From contig NC_068355.1 in assembly GCF_020536995.1 (NCBI RefSeq), positions 8,552,829-8,616,828 on the forward strand: a DNA stretch of 64,000 nt, given 5' to 3'. This stretch comes from Dreissena polymorpha. Lineage: Eukaryota > Mollusca > Bivalvia > Myida > Dreissenidae. Both the position numbers and the translations under genes were made by a program. The notes below the pieces were generated by a model. The model worked only from the letters and a program-made list of their open reading frames with translations, was not told the DNA's origin and searched no databases. Positions 36,185-46,958 of this stretch are shown here, piece by piece (positions within the stretch are counted from its first letter, which is position 1; every line of letters starts with the position of its first letter).

Positions 36185-38060
36185 TGCTGTATAAAGATTT
36201 GGATTCTATGCGGCGGTTACTTTACAAGTAAGTACGGATTAAAGACGGTTGTTACTCTAAAGGTAAGTACGGATTAAATGCGGTTGTTACTTTAAAGGTG
36301 AGTACGGGTTCTTGGCGGCTTTTACTTGAAAGATATGTACGGATTTTACGCGGCTGTTACTTGGAATGTAAGTACGGATTCTATTTGGCAGTTACTTTAA
36401 AGATTGGTACGGATTACGGGCGGCTGTTACTAAAAAGGTAGGTACGGATTCTCACGGCTGTTAATTAAGATGTATTTACAGTTTTCTATGCGGTTGTTAC
36501 TTTAAAGGTATGTGCGGATTCTAGGTAGCTGTTACTTTAAAGGTAGGTACGGATTCTGGACAGCATTTACTTTAAAATTTAAAGTTTAAATGTATGTACT
36601 GATTTATTTACGGCTGTTAAAGGGGCCTTTAGTAATGTTCAGTATTACTGTTTCCACACAAATATCATAACTAAAACGAAACTTTGTGAATCTGAAACAT
36701 TTTTTTCCAATTTTGTCAATTAACACAAACGTGAAAAGGCCCCTTTAATGTAAAGAAATGTACGGATCCTGAACGGCTTTTACTTTAAAGGTAGGTACGG
36801 ATTCTACGCGGCTTTACTTTAAAGCCATGTACGCATTTCTATGCGGCTGTTACTTTAAAGGTATGAACGGATTCTATGCAGCTGTTACTTTAAAGATAGG
36901 TACGGATTACACGCGGCTGTTACTTTAAAAGTAAGTGCGGATTCTCTGCGGCTGTTATTTTAAAGGCATGAATGGATTCTAGGCGGCTGTTACTTTAAAG
37001 TCAGGAACGCATTCTGCTATTACTTTTAAGGTATGTACGGATTTATATGCGGCTGTTTCTTTAAATGTATGCACGGATTCTAGGCAGCTGTTACTATAAA
37101 GGTAGGTACGGGTTCTAAGCAGCTGCTACTTTAAAGGTATGTACGGAGTCTTAGGCAGCTGTTACTATAAGGTAGGTACGGGCTACTGTAAAGGTAGGAC
37201 CGATTTCTACGCGGCGGTTACTTTCAAATTATGTTCGGATTTCTACGCGGCTGTTACTTTACATGTATTTACGGATTCTATGCAGCTGTTTCTTTAAAGG
37301 TAGGTACGGATTTTACGCGGCGGTTTATTATACGGTATGAACGTTTTTTACGCGGCTGTTACTTTGACGATATGTATGGTTCTTATGCGCCTTTTACTTT
37401 GACGGCGTTGAAGGATTTAACGCGACTGTTACTTTAAGCTATCTACGATGTGACGTTGATGTAAGGCTCACGGTTTGCCCGGATTCTAAGGGCCCTTACA
37501 TTTACAGTATGTACGGGTACTAAATGAACATTACTTGGATGGCACATATTGATTTTACGTGAATAGTTTTTACTGCATGTACACATTTGAGATGAATGTA
37601 ATTTTGTCTTTGACGCTGTATACGGATTCTGCATAGATGTTAAGTGAATGGTATGTTTAGAATCTATATGGATGTTACTTGCATTGAAGGTACAGATTCG
37701 TAGATGTAATTTTGATGGTATGTTCAGATTTTGTGTGGATCTTAATTTAATGATATACTAAGATTATAATGATGTGCACAGATTACACGTTACATTGACG
37801 CTATCTACGAATTATAAATGGATGTTACTTTGACTACGGATTGTACGTGAATATTACTTTGATTGTATGTACGGATGAATATTTCTAAAGCGTTATGTAC
37901 GGATTATACATGAATATAACTTTGATGGTATGCACGGGTTCTACGTGAATATTACTTTTACGGTATGTACGGATTATACATGAATATAAATTTGACAGTA
38001 TGTAAGGATTATATGTGAATGCATGGATTCCATGGTGAGTGTTGACGCAATCTACTGTTC
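36185..38060. repeat. Degenerate ~35-bp minisatellite, right part
   Basis: About fifty imperfect units of the form TACGGATTCTAGGCGGCTGT, TACTTTAAAGGTAGG. Toward the right end, units drift to TACGTGAATATTACTTTGA. A small TTAA MITE is inserted at 36621-36744. Frames across it are repeat artefacts. Confidence 0.85.
36621..36744. mobile_element. Short TTAA-flanked MITE of the tRNA-bearing family
   Basis: AGGGGCCTTTAG and GTGAAAAGGCCCCT ends, flanked by TTAA at 36617-36620 and 36745-36748. It shares the CAGTATTACTGTTTCC and CCAATTTTGTCAATT interior of copies at 10028, 39674 and 42559 but lacks the tRNA-like core: an internal-deletion derivative. Confidence 0.85.
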
Positions 38061-38149
38061 TACATGGATGATCATTTGAATGTATGCACAGATGGAGGCC
38101 TCTGCGTGATACTTGCGTGTGTGCATGCGCGTGTACGTGCATCTGATTA

Positions 38150-38480
38150 TTGTGCACGTGTCCGCTGTCTAGGGCAGGGTACCATCACCACTGCCATGAT
38201 CCTCTTTTTCGACCTCTGAACTACGAGAACAAAACCCCGATGGAAGGGCTGCTACGACATAACGATGTGAGAAAACAAGACGCAAAAAGGAATATCGAAA
38301 TTGAATTCACGATCTCGCATTGTGATATCTCGTATCCAAGCAAGTGTTTTCATCCATGTATATCCACAAACGACGGCTACATGAAATTCACGAGAGAATA
38401 CAAAATGAGAAAACACGATGCAAAATGGCGATATTTACCTCGTTATCTCAACACGTATTTTCCAACTTCGTGATCTTATG
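38150..38480. repeat. Probable dispersed repeat with ACGATGYRAAAATGGCGA words
   Basis: A 107-codon frame is open here, but GAAAACACGATGCAAAATGG and CGTTATCTCAACACG words repeat within it and resemble dispersed bivalve repeats. I do not call a gene. Confidence 0.35.
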
Positions 38481-38662
38481 TTGCTTTATGCCTTAAAACA
38501 TGCTTAGTGCGTGTTTGCATTCGTCTTGTTTAACGTTCAATGTTGAAAGCGTAAACCAGACTAGCTATTAATTTAGTATGTATTTTTTGTATTTAAGTTG
38601 GGTACTTGAGCCGTTATCAACATATCACTGCAGTCAGTTCTCCAACTCAGACTTTCCGTGAA

Positions 38663-38840
38663 TAAGCCCTTTCACACTTGGAAGCAAAATTAAAATGGCT
38701 TTTGCAACCAGCATAAAACCAAAACTGCCTACAAAGAACTCGCAGTCTGTTCAGATTGTATGCTGTTTGCCTCTCATCCGTATATTTAGCATTTAGGTTG
38801 GAAAAGAAGCCTTTAAAATTTGACTCTTGTCAAGAGGATT
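38663..38840 (+). repeat. Dispersed MITE-like repeat (GCTTTTGCAACCAGCATAAA)
   Basis: GGCTTTTGCAACCAGCATAA and CGCAGTCTGTTCAGATTGTA match, in reverse orientation, the copy at 54140-54261. This is a widely dispersed bivalve repeat, probably a TTAA-type MITE. Confidence 0.65.
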
Positions 38841-38970
38841 TTAAATTTTATTAAATTTTGCAAGGGACTACAGACGCGTCAAAGTGCGATTTTAAGGTGT
38901 AAAGGGTTAGCTGGTTTACCACTACTACGTGCACATAGTTATGTACGAAATACCGTAAGTACCATCGTGG

Positions 38971-39396
38971 TTACACATTTAAATCCAGAGGGCGACAATG
39001 CGATAGTACGATGGCGACAATGCGATAGTCCGATTGCGACAATGTGACAATGCGACAGTACGATGTCGACAATGCGAAAGTGCGACAAAACGATGGCGGC
39101 AGTGCGATAGAACGATTGCGACAATACGATAATACGATGACGACAGTGCGACAATACGATGGCGACAGTGCGATAGTACGATGGCGACAATTCGACAGTA
39201 CGATGACGACAATGCGACAATACAATGGCGACAGTGCGATAGTACGATGGAGACAATGCGATAATACGATGACGATTGTATGTTGACTATCGCATTGTCG
39301 CCATCGTACTATCGCGTTGTCGCATTTTCGCCATCGTACTATCGCATTGTCGCCATCGTACTATCGCATTGTCGCCCTCTGGATTTTAATGTGTAA
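38971..39396. mobile_element. Palindromic TIR element built of ~18-bp GCGACAATGCGATAG units
   Basis: TTACACATTTAAATCCAGAG (38971) is matched by the complement of CTCTGGATTTTAATGTGTAA (to 39396). Between them are tandem units of the type GCGATAGTACGATGGCGACA, in one orientation to about 39270 and in reverse after 39285. The whole is a large imperfect palindrome. Three long frames (Tyr-Arg-Thr-Val strings) are artefacts. Confidence 0.85.
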
Positions 39397-39673
39397 CACA
39401 GATTGCACTATATTCCGTAGTTGTGTCAGTAACGAACAACTACCTGACTTGAATAAGGGGCAGGTAATAATTGCAGTGGAAACAATTGCGTGACCAATGC
39501 CCGAAGCCAATCGAACCCGCGATCCTCAGATTTGAAGACAAGCATTCTAACGACTGAGCTTGTCATAAGAACAGAACAGAATAGTGTATTTTGCATGTAA
39601 AACTAATAGCCATTAACATACATATAAAATAACAGCATACGTTGAAGTACATACAAAACACACAACATTTTAA

Positions 39674-40164
39674 AGGGGCATTTTCTCAGATTTAATGAAG
39701 TTTGTCATTAAATGCTTTTTATTGATAAATGTAAACATTGGATCTCAAAAGCTCCAGTAAAAAACAATAATAAAGTTTATAGAAATAAAAAAGTAACCCT
39801 CAACTGGGCTCGAAACACCAACCACTGTAGCCCTGGAGTAAAAGTATATCGCTTAGACCACTCGGCCATCCGTGCTTATACAATAAATAATGTATTTTAT
39901 ACTTTATGTAAGCAATCCGCGTAGTACCACAAACTATTAACGACAACAACAGACCTCTCCAAATTATTCAATCGTTTCGCTTTGCAACGCTTTATAATTT
40001 TTAGGTTTATAAAGCGTCAAAAGATGCATGTAATTGATATTTTAGAACATGGTAATTGTTCAGTATTACTATTTCATCAGAAATATCATAATTACAACGA
40101 AAATTTGCGATTAAGAAACCATTTTTTTTAATTCGTCAATTTACCTAAACGTGAAAAGACCCCT
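39674..40164 (-). mobile_element. TTAA-flanked TIR element with tRNA-like core, copy B
   Basis: Same family as 10028-11651, reverse orientation. The left end is AGGGGCATTTTCTC after TTAA (39670-39673), and the right end is GTGAAAAGACCCCT before TTAA (40165-40168). It shares TTTACTGGAGCTTTTG and AATGTTTACATTTATC with the other copies. Confidence 0.85.
39793..39875 (-). tRNA. tRNA-Leu/Ser-like core of copy B
   Basis: On the minus strand GGATGGCCGAGTGGTCTAAG is a good class II tRNA D-arm/A box, and TTCGAGCCC is a B-box-like T arm. The acceptor ends (GCACGGA against GAGGGTTAC) do not pair convincingly, so it is a tRNA-derived promoter rather than a working tRNA gene. Confidence 0.5.
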
Positions 40165-40949
40165 TTAAAGAACAGTTAATATAAATAAACAGGAAAAAAC
40201 ACATATTTCGTGAACATATTTCGTGAGAATGTCACATGGATGAGTTTAATATATAGTGATTACACAATTGTAGCAATAATTACATATTTCTGACCTTATT
40301 TTCTTTGTAAAAAATATGTATTATAATTTAACACTACATATACATGACATTGTCTCTTATTTGACAGCATTGATTAGCTAAACATTGCCGGCTTTCTTAG
40401 TACAGTTTCGTTTGAACTATTTAATAGTTTAATAAACTTAAACATATTTGGCCGGGTTCTTTAATATTTTGGAATTTATGCATTAATTATGCCATCGCTA
40501 GTGTAATTACTAATGTTACATTGTAATCAATAAACAATTGAAGCAAGAAGCACTTCAATAAAGATGATACTATATGGATGCGTTCTCATTTGCACGCAAT
40601 AATAAGGGCTTTATATTGATCAGGTAACGACAGATGCAATTGAGCTTCTAGTATGTGCCACCAGCTGATGTAATGGAGCACAAAGGCGCACGGAAGATGC
40701 AGTACGAGTATGTTCGTAATGAATAACTCAGTGTAATAGGCATTTGTATAATACCAACTTGCAAGTGCAATATGTCACGATTTAATTTTTATTAAGCAAT
40801 ATAAAATTGTCATTTAGCAGTATGCAATTGTCGTTCAGCAACATGAATGGACTGGTGGACATTTCCTTCAAGGCTTGTTTTTGCTGTCAGCAGATTCTAA
40901 GTAGATGTTTCTTAAACGGTTTGCACGAAATCAACTTGGATATTGATTG

Positions 40950-41110
40950 ACCGGCTAGTGCATTGGTTGGTTCTCTCGCTTCTTACCTAGGCGGCCCGGG
41001 TTCAATGCCCGTTCCCGACAGTATGTGAGTTTAGTTGGTGGTCACCATACCGGACAGGTGGGGTTTACTTCGGTTACTCCGTCTTCCCCCCACTGCAAAA
41101 GACAACATCA
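40950..41110 (+). repeat. tRNA-derived SINE
   Basis: CTAGTGCATTGGTTGG (A-box-like) and GGGTTCAATGCCC (B box, 40998-41010) are followed by a body with GGTGGTCACCATACCGGACA and CTCCGTCTTCCCCCCACTGC. This layout (tRNA head, GGACAGGTGGG body, short A-rich tail) matches molluscan SINEs. No clear target duplication. Confidence 0.65.
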
Positions 41111-41194
41111 CATTTGAAAAAAACATCTTTCAGTAAACACGCTGGAAATTGCATTGCAGCTATAATTCAATGTTCGTCCTCACGTTCGCGACTC

Positions 41195-41590
41195 TAGTAA
41201 GTTTATTTGGACGGAGTGCTGGGGCACACTCCGGGTTCGTACATATTGTTTCCGCTGGCTCAGAAAGGACTTAATAAACTTCCAAATACACACACTAAAC
41301 CTGGCCATTCTAGCCCAAATCCGAATCAGAACGTGGAGGGATGGAGGGTTGGCACTATCATTCGGAGAGGAAATATTCCATAATTATGTACCACGACGGG
41401 AACACAATGCGTTTAAGAAAGACGTGCGGTAATACCTCTCGCCACATGGTATGGACTACTGGAAACGCATGTCGCTTCTGCTCACAGGTGAGGTCCTTCG
41501 ACAATGAGCTAAGGACGAGGTAACCTTGACAGAAACTCTGAGTCCTGAAGACAGAGGTACCAGGTTGCGAACTCTAACAAACTGATACTT
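41195..41590 (+). pseudogene. Unrecognised coding-like fossil
   Basis: One frame reads as protein for about 130 codons, interrupted by about three stops. It includes FIWTECWGTLRVRTYC, RIRTWRDGGLALSFGEE, VPRREHNAFKKDV, YLSPHGMDYWKRMSLLL and VTLTETLSPEDRGTRL. The composition, with many charged and aromatic residues and no repeats, is far from random AT-rich frames. I recognise no family. It may be an exon or transposon protein remnant. Confidence 0.45.
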
Positions 41591-42558
41591 GACCATATAC
41601 GTATTCTACAATATGCCTTTGAAGGTTGTATGGAGTCTGTACGAACATAACGTAGATGTACTGCTCAAGCACACTTGTGTATAGTATCAACGTCTGTAAA
41701 GGAGTCACCACAACAGGGTAGTAATGTCCAACACCTTGGGTTCGTGGTCGGGCTTTTTTGGAGTTTGATTGTTCGAAATGTTTAATCAGGATTTTCCTAT
41801 GATGTCTAGTTTTGTCCTTCTTTACAAATGACCCACCTCTAAATAGCTAATGTACTTGCCACCTACTGTAGTAAAAGAGCAACATACCCCTTTCACGTAA
41901 GATAAAAATTACTGCTGAAACTGTGTCTTAGTCTCCTGAGAAAAATGAAGGCTGATTGATCGCCTATTCAACTAAATTGTGGACACTGTGTCTCAATAGT
42001 CAGATAATAGCATCGCACACAGAAACGTGCTACTACAGCAAGTCACCGTGACCTATTGCGTATAATTCGCTATACATACCGGTAGATAATCCAATATTCT
42101 GAATATAGCTATCATTTTATATGAAGACTTACAAATACTATATTTATTAACAATTAAAAAAAAAATTCTGTCAAAGGAAATTTCAATCCGCTGTGTCAAG
42201 AAACCGCCATAGAAACAAAAGGACTTATACCTTCAAGGACTTAATAATAATTAGCATATTATTTCGTCCTGATAATACATTATATAGAATATATTGCCGC
42301 ATGCACTCCGCTAGTGTATTGTTATCAAATGGTGATGTGACAACACAACATGTTGCTAATACGATATAGTGCACATGTTGGAAGTGGTTGGGGAAAGGGT
42401 TGGTGTGGAGATTCTTTCAATGGCAGCGGACTTCACACATGTATTTTACAGATACCTATACACACATACAGTTTGTACAGATTCATGTTTCTTGTAAAAC
42501 TGCGAAACAACCGAGTTCGTATCAAGGATGGTAAGCGCTGAACACAAAAGTATATTAA

Positions 42559-43053
42559 AGGGGCCTTTTCACGTTTCGTTATATTGACAAAATATAAAAA
42601 AATGTTTCAGATTCGCAAATTTTCGTTGTAGTTATGATATTTGTGAGGAAACGGTAATACTGAACATTTACCATGCACTAAAATATCCATTATATGCATC
42701 TTTTGAAGATTTAAAAACCTCCGAATTATAAAGCTCTGCAACGCAAAACGATTGAATAATTTGGCGAGTTTTGTTTTGTCGTTATATTTTGTAATACTAC
42801 GAAAATTGCTTATATATAGTATAAAATTAATTACTCATTGTATGAGCGTGGATGGCCGAGTGGTCCAAGCGAAAGACTTTTACTCCAGGGATCAGAGGTT
42901 CGAGCCCAGTTGAGGGTTACTTTTTTTATTCTTTAATTGTATTTCTATTTTTTATTTTTTACTGGAGCTTTTGATATCCAATGTTTACATTTATCAATAT
43001 AAAGCATTTAATGACAAACTTCAATACATGCCAAAATATGTGCAAATGCCCCT
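42559..43053 (+). mobile_element. TTAA-flanked TIR element with tRNA-like core, copy C
   Basis: The best-preserved copy of the family, 495 bp. It begins AGGGGCCTTTTCACG after TTAA (42555-42558) and ends GCAAATGCCCCT before TTAA (43054-43057). The tRNA-like core sits centrally. No protein is encoded, so it depends on a transposase elsewhere. Confidence 0.9.
42846..42920 (+). tRNA. tRNA-Leu/Ser-like core of copy C
   Basis: GGATGGCCGAGTGGTCCAAG (A box) and GAGGTTCGAGCCC (B box), 40-odd bases apart, have class II tRNA character. The acceptor ends GCGTGGA and GAGGGTTAC do not pair well. It is nearly the same as the core of copy B but different from copy A, which has GGAATAGCTCAGTAGGC. Confidence 0.5.
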
Positions 43054-43369
43054 TTAATATAGCTGAAAAGGTCACCAGCAAATACATATGCAGAAGAATC
43101 TTGCTTTTGTATTGGTTCACCCCAGTTATCACAGTTAAGTATTATACGTCAAATAAAGAAGTGATACATTAATAATCCTTAAAAGATATCTACATCAAAT
43201 GTTATTGACGTCATTGATAACTAGTTGGTTCAGTAGTTGTCTTCAACGCAGAGATTTTGTCGCCAGAAGTAAGACGCAAATATAACACGGACACTGTGTG
43301 AGTGATCAGGTAACAGGTGATTACGGAATCCGGATAGTGCCATCTATAATCTCGCCCTTCTTTCATCAA

Positions 43370-43500
43370 GGGCGACACTAGACACACGAGGCGATACACG
43401 ATATGTTTCGCAACAGTCGCGGCGACGCACGATATTTTTCGCGAAGTCGCGGCGACGCACGATATATTTAACACGATATATCGCCCTTGTGTAGGTAGCC
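43370..43500. repeat. Short GTCGCGGCGACGCACGATAT repeat
   Basis: CGATATRTTTCGCRA and GTCGCGGCGACGCACGATAT occur in tandem, bounded by TCGCCCTT and AAGGGCGA words. It is a CpG-rich dispersed repeat. Confidence 0.6.
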
Positions 43501-43539
43501 CAAAAGTCGAAGTATTGCATTGGTTGAAATCACTTTCTA

Positions 43540-46035
43540 CACCATTTCGGTGTTGTTGTATCACATTTACTCATGAAATTGATCACTTTAATTGCCTTTT
43601 ATTTGTTGGTCGAATCTTACACCTTTGTCTTATTATAAAAATCCTTATAAACAACATTTGAGACTTTTTTTCGAAAAGTGTCCAATCAATTGGAATCAAT
43701 TAGTACATGTGTTATGTATTAGTGCAAAACGAGTTTATTGCGCAACGCGTTTTTATTTCTTTTTTTAACATCGCATTTACCTTTACTCATGAAATTGGTC
43801 ACTTTCAATGTCTCATAATTTTTGGTCGAATCTTACACCTCTGTCTTATTATGTGAATACAAACTCCCTAAATACGACATTTGAATCTTTCTTTTCAGAG
43901 TTTCAAATCAATTTAAATCAATAAGTTCATGTGTAATGAGTTTAGTGCAAAAAGAGTTTAGTGCACAACGGGTTGTTATAAATAAATGCACATTACAATA
44001 AAACACTGCAACCCGTGTTGCATTAAAATTATGCACTTCTGGTATTCTTCACTTACTTCCCAAATTGGTGAACATCACTTCATATAAACATTCAGCCTTG
44101 TTTTATCATATTTACGTTAGGGACGACACAATTATAAAACCTCCTTTATACCGTTTCAAAGCAATATGAAACAATTAGTATGTATGATTTTATTGCGAAA
44201 CGGGTTGTTACACAAAATTCACATTGCAATAAGACATTTCAACTCGTTTTTCCATAAATTATTGCATTTTTGAGTTATCTAAACTTTAGTACTAAATAGT
44301 TTAAAATCACTTTCGATACAAATTCTGTTTTGTTTCATCGAATTAAATCTAGAAATTCATCAGCTTCCTTGCATTTTAAGTCTAAACTCACAGTTATGTC
44401 TATTTTTCATAACAATTTTAATTAAATACAACACTTTAAACTCCCTTTGAACTATTCTAATCCATTTGAAATATATAATACAAGATTGATGATTTCATTG
44501 TAAAACGGGTTTATTGCAAAGCGGGTTGTTATGAAAATTTCAAATTGCAATAAGACACTCCAACCCGTTTTGCAATAAAAATATTGCTCGTCGGGTTTAT
44601 TGCAAAACGGGTTGTTATAACACTATCAAATTGCAATAAGACACTCTAACCCGTTTTGCAATAAAATTATTGCATTTCTCGGTTTTCTTCAATTAAGTAT
44701 TACAATGGTTGTAATCACTTTATACACCAATTTGGTGTTGTTGCATCACATTTACTCATGAAATTGATCACTTTAGCTGCCTTTTATTTGTTGGTCGAAT
44801 CGTACACCTCTGTCTTTTTTGAAAAAAAGGCCTGATAAACAACATTTTAGACTTTCTTCGAAAAGTGCCCAATCAATTGGAATCAATTAGTACATGTGTG
44901 ATGTATTAGTGCAAAACGAGTTTATTGCGAAACGGGCTTTTATTTCTTTTTTTACATCGCAATAAGACACTGCAACCCGTTTTGCAATAACATTATTGGA
45001 TTTCTGAGTTCAATTGAAGTCGCTTAATGATGAAAGTGTCAAGATCACTGTTTATATACATTCTGTGTTTGTTTATCACATTTACTCATGAAATTGGCCA
45101 CTTTCAATGTCTCATAATTTTTGGTCGAATCTTACACCTCTGTCTTATTATATGTATACAAACTCCATATATACGACATTTGAATCTTTCTTTTCCGCGT
45201 TTCTAATCAATTTGAATCAATAAGTTCATGTGTAATGAGTTTAGTGCAAAAAGAGTTTAATGCACAACGGGTTGTTATAAAAAAATGCACATTGCAATAA
45301 AACACTGCAACCCGTTTTGCAATAAAATTATGGACTTGTGGGTATTCTTCACTTAATTCCCAAATTGGTGAACATCACTTCATATAAACATTCAGCCTTG
45401 TTTATCATATTCACGTTAGAGACGACATTTAAAACTTCCTTTATACCGTTTCAAATCAATATGAAACAATTAGTATATATATGATGATTTTATTGCGAAA
45501 CGGATTGTTACACAAAATTCACATTGCAATAAGACATTTCAACACGTTTTTCCCTAAATATTTGCATTTTTGCGTTATCTTACTAAATAATAAATTCTTT
45601 GAAATCACTTTCGAAACACATTCTGTGTTGTTTTATCGTATTAAATCTCGAAATTCATCACCTTCCATGCATTTTAAATCTAAACTCACAGTTTTGTCTA
45701 TTTTTATAATAATTTTATTTAAATACAACACTTCAAACTCCCTTTTAACTCTTCCAATCCATTTAAATTAATTAATACAAGAGAGATGATTTGATTGCAA
45801 AACGGGTTTATTGCAAAACGGGTTATTATAAAATGTTCACATTGCAATAAGACACTCCAACCCATTTTGCAATAAAATCATTGCAAATAAATGTGCGATG
45901 ATTTTACTGCAAAACGGGTTTATTGCAAAACGGGTTAATTGTTGTAAAAAAATTCAAAATGCAATAAGACACTCCAACCCGTTTTGCAATAAATTTATTG
46001 CAAAACGGGTTTATTGCACAACGGGTTGTTACAGA
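43540..46035. repeat. Higher-order repeat, 1185-bp unit, with ACCCGTTTTGCAATAA palindromes
   Basis: The block TCACATTTACTCATGAAATT at 43561 recurs at 44746, 1185 bp later, and following landmarks repeat in the same order, so two long units are present. Each long unit holds four or five subunits of about 250-300 bp. Every subunit has TTATTGCAAAACGGGTT facing AACCCGTTTTGCAATAA, an inverted pair able to form a hairpin. Extra short subunits follow to 46035. It ends about 670 bp before the AUTS2-like exon. Confidence 0.85.
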
Positions 46036-46499
46036 GCGCTCCTGCTTACCCACAACAGTTTCCTTCACTTCACCCTTACACCATTCAGACACAAGTTCTG
46101 GTCACGTAGCTCTTTTGGGGTTCATATTTATCTATAATTATTTTTTTACAAATAGAAATAAGACTCCTGATTATTTCTGATAATCTTTTCACGCCACTCA
46201 GTTTAATAATTATTTCACGCAATATATAGATGGTCACGAGTGATTGACTTTACGGTCCCCTTGATTTAAAACTTAACGATTACTACGCCTACATAACACA
46301 ACATACTTTTAGCTTGAAAAATATTCTACGTAAAATTGATTGACGATGATAAAAACACATACAATATTATGCATGTATCAAGAAAATAGAAAATATTTGG
46401 TAGAACTATAAATATCTATAGATATTTTTAAATCGACATTTAACGCACTTCTTTTCTACAAGCAAGTGCTTGCGCACGAGCATTTGTTTAGTAAATTGG

Positions 46500-46706
46500 T
46501 GTGTTATGCGGTCCTATTGTAGTGTCCGCCATTTGAACTGTGTGTGGATGTTAACTTAACCGTGATTGTTATTTTCTCGCCGGATTTACATGCTTATTGT
46601 GGAAGATCAAGGCTCGGATTGCTAATTTTCGCATAAAGTAAACATAAAGCTTCCAAATGGTTGCCTAACTGTGCATTTTCTGTGTTTGTTTGTGGAAAAA
46701 TCAGCG
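46500..46706 (+). promoter_or_regulatory. Presumed 5' untranslated region or promoter of the AUTS2-like gene
   Basis: This stretch is less AT-rich than its surroundings and free of repeats. GTCCGCCATTTGAAC (about 46526-46540) resembles a YY1 site, often found near TSSs of housekeeping or CpG-type promoters. No TATA box is evident. The start site cannot be fixed from sequence. Confidence 0.35.
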
Positions 46707-46952
46707 ATGGAAACAGAGACAAAATCAAAATCCCATCACCGGAAAAGACGAGAGAGAGCTCAAAAGATACTGATAGAGCCAAGTGATTCGGAACTCGAGT
46801 GTGAACGTGAGGGGAACGGGCTGTCCCCTTTCAAGGACCACAAACATCGCATCAGATCAAAACCTAGGAAAAAGAAAAGTGCTAGTTCCTTTGACGAAGA
46901 TATCATTGATGGATTTGCAATCGTTAGTTTCAAGACAGTCGAGGATTTAGAG
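46707..46952 (+). CDS. AUTS2/fibrosin-like protein, first coding exon (partial)
   Basis: An 82-codon exon. It is strongly basic (KSKSHHRKRRERAQK near the start, RIRSKPRKKK at 48-57) and contains EDIIDGFAIVSF at residues 64-75. Human AUTS2 has EEDIIDGFAMTSF in the same context, preceded by a basic stretch and followed by a phrase ending in ALE|KD. Here the exon ends TVEDLE at a phase-0 donor GAG|GTAATC. AUTS2 family proteins act in the nucleus with a non-canonical PRC1 complex and in transcription. The ATG at 46707 (GCGATGG) is preferred over the in-frame 46671 because it has better context and precedes the conserved N-terminus. Downstream exons are not in the window as far as I can see. Confidence 0.75.
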
Positions 46953-46958
46953 GTAATC
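46953..46958 (+). other. 5' splice site of the AUTS2-like exon
   Basis: GAG|GTAATC directly after the codon for E82. The frame runs on only 18 codons past it, without family resemblance, which supports splicing here. Confidence 0.6.

Noticed and set aside
38150-38473. 107-codon frame starting MCTCPLSRAGYHHHC
   Set aside because: Internal repetition and dispersed-repeat words; no splice context or family.
38939-39286. Four frames of 77-105 codons (YRTVAIVLSHCRH type)
   Set aside because: All are readings of an 18-bp tandem unit in the palindromic element.
42846-42920. Functional tRNA-Leu or tRNA-Ser gene
   Set aside because: A and B boxes are good but the acceptor stem does not pair and the sequence sits inside a mobile element with other copies.
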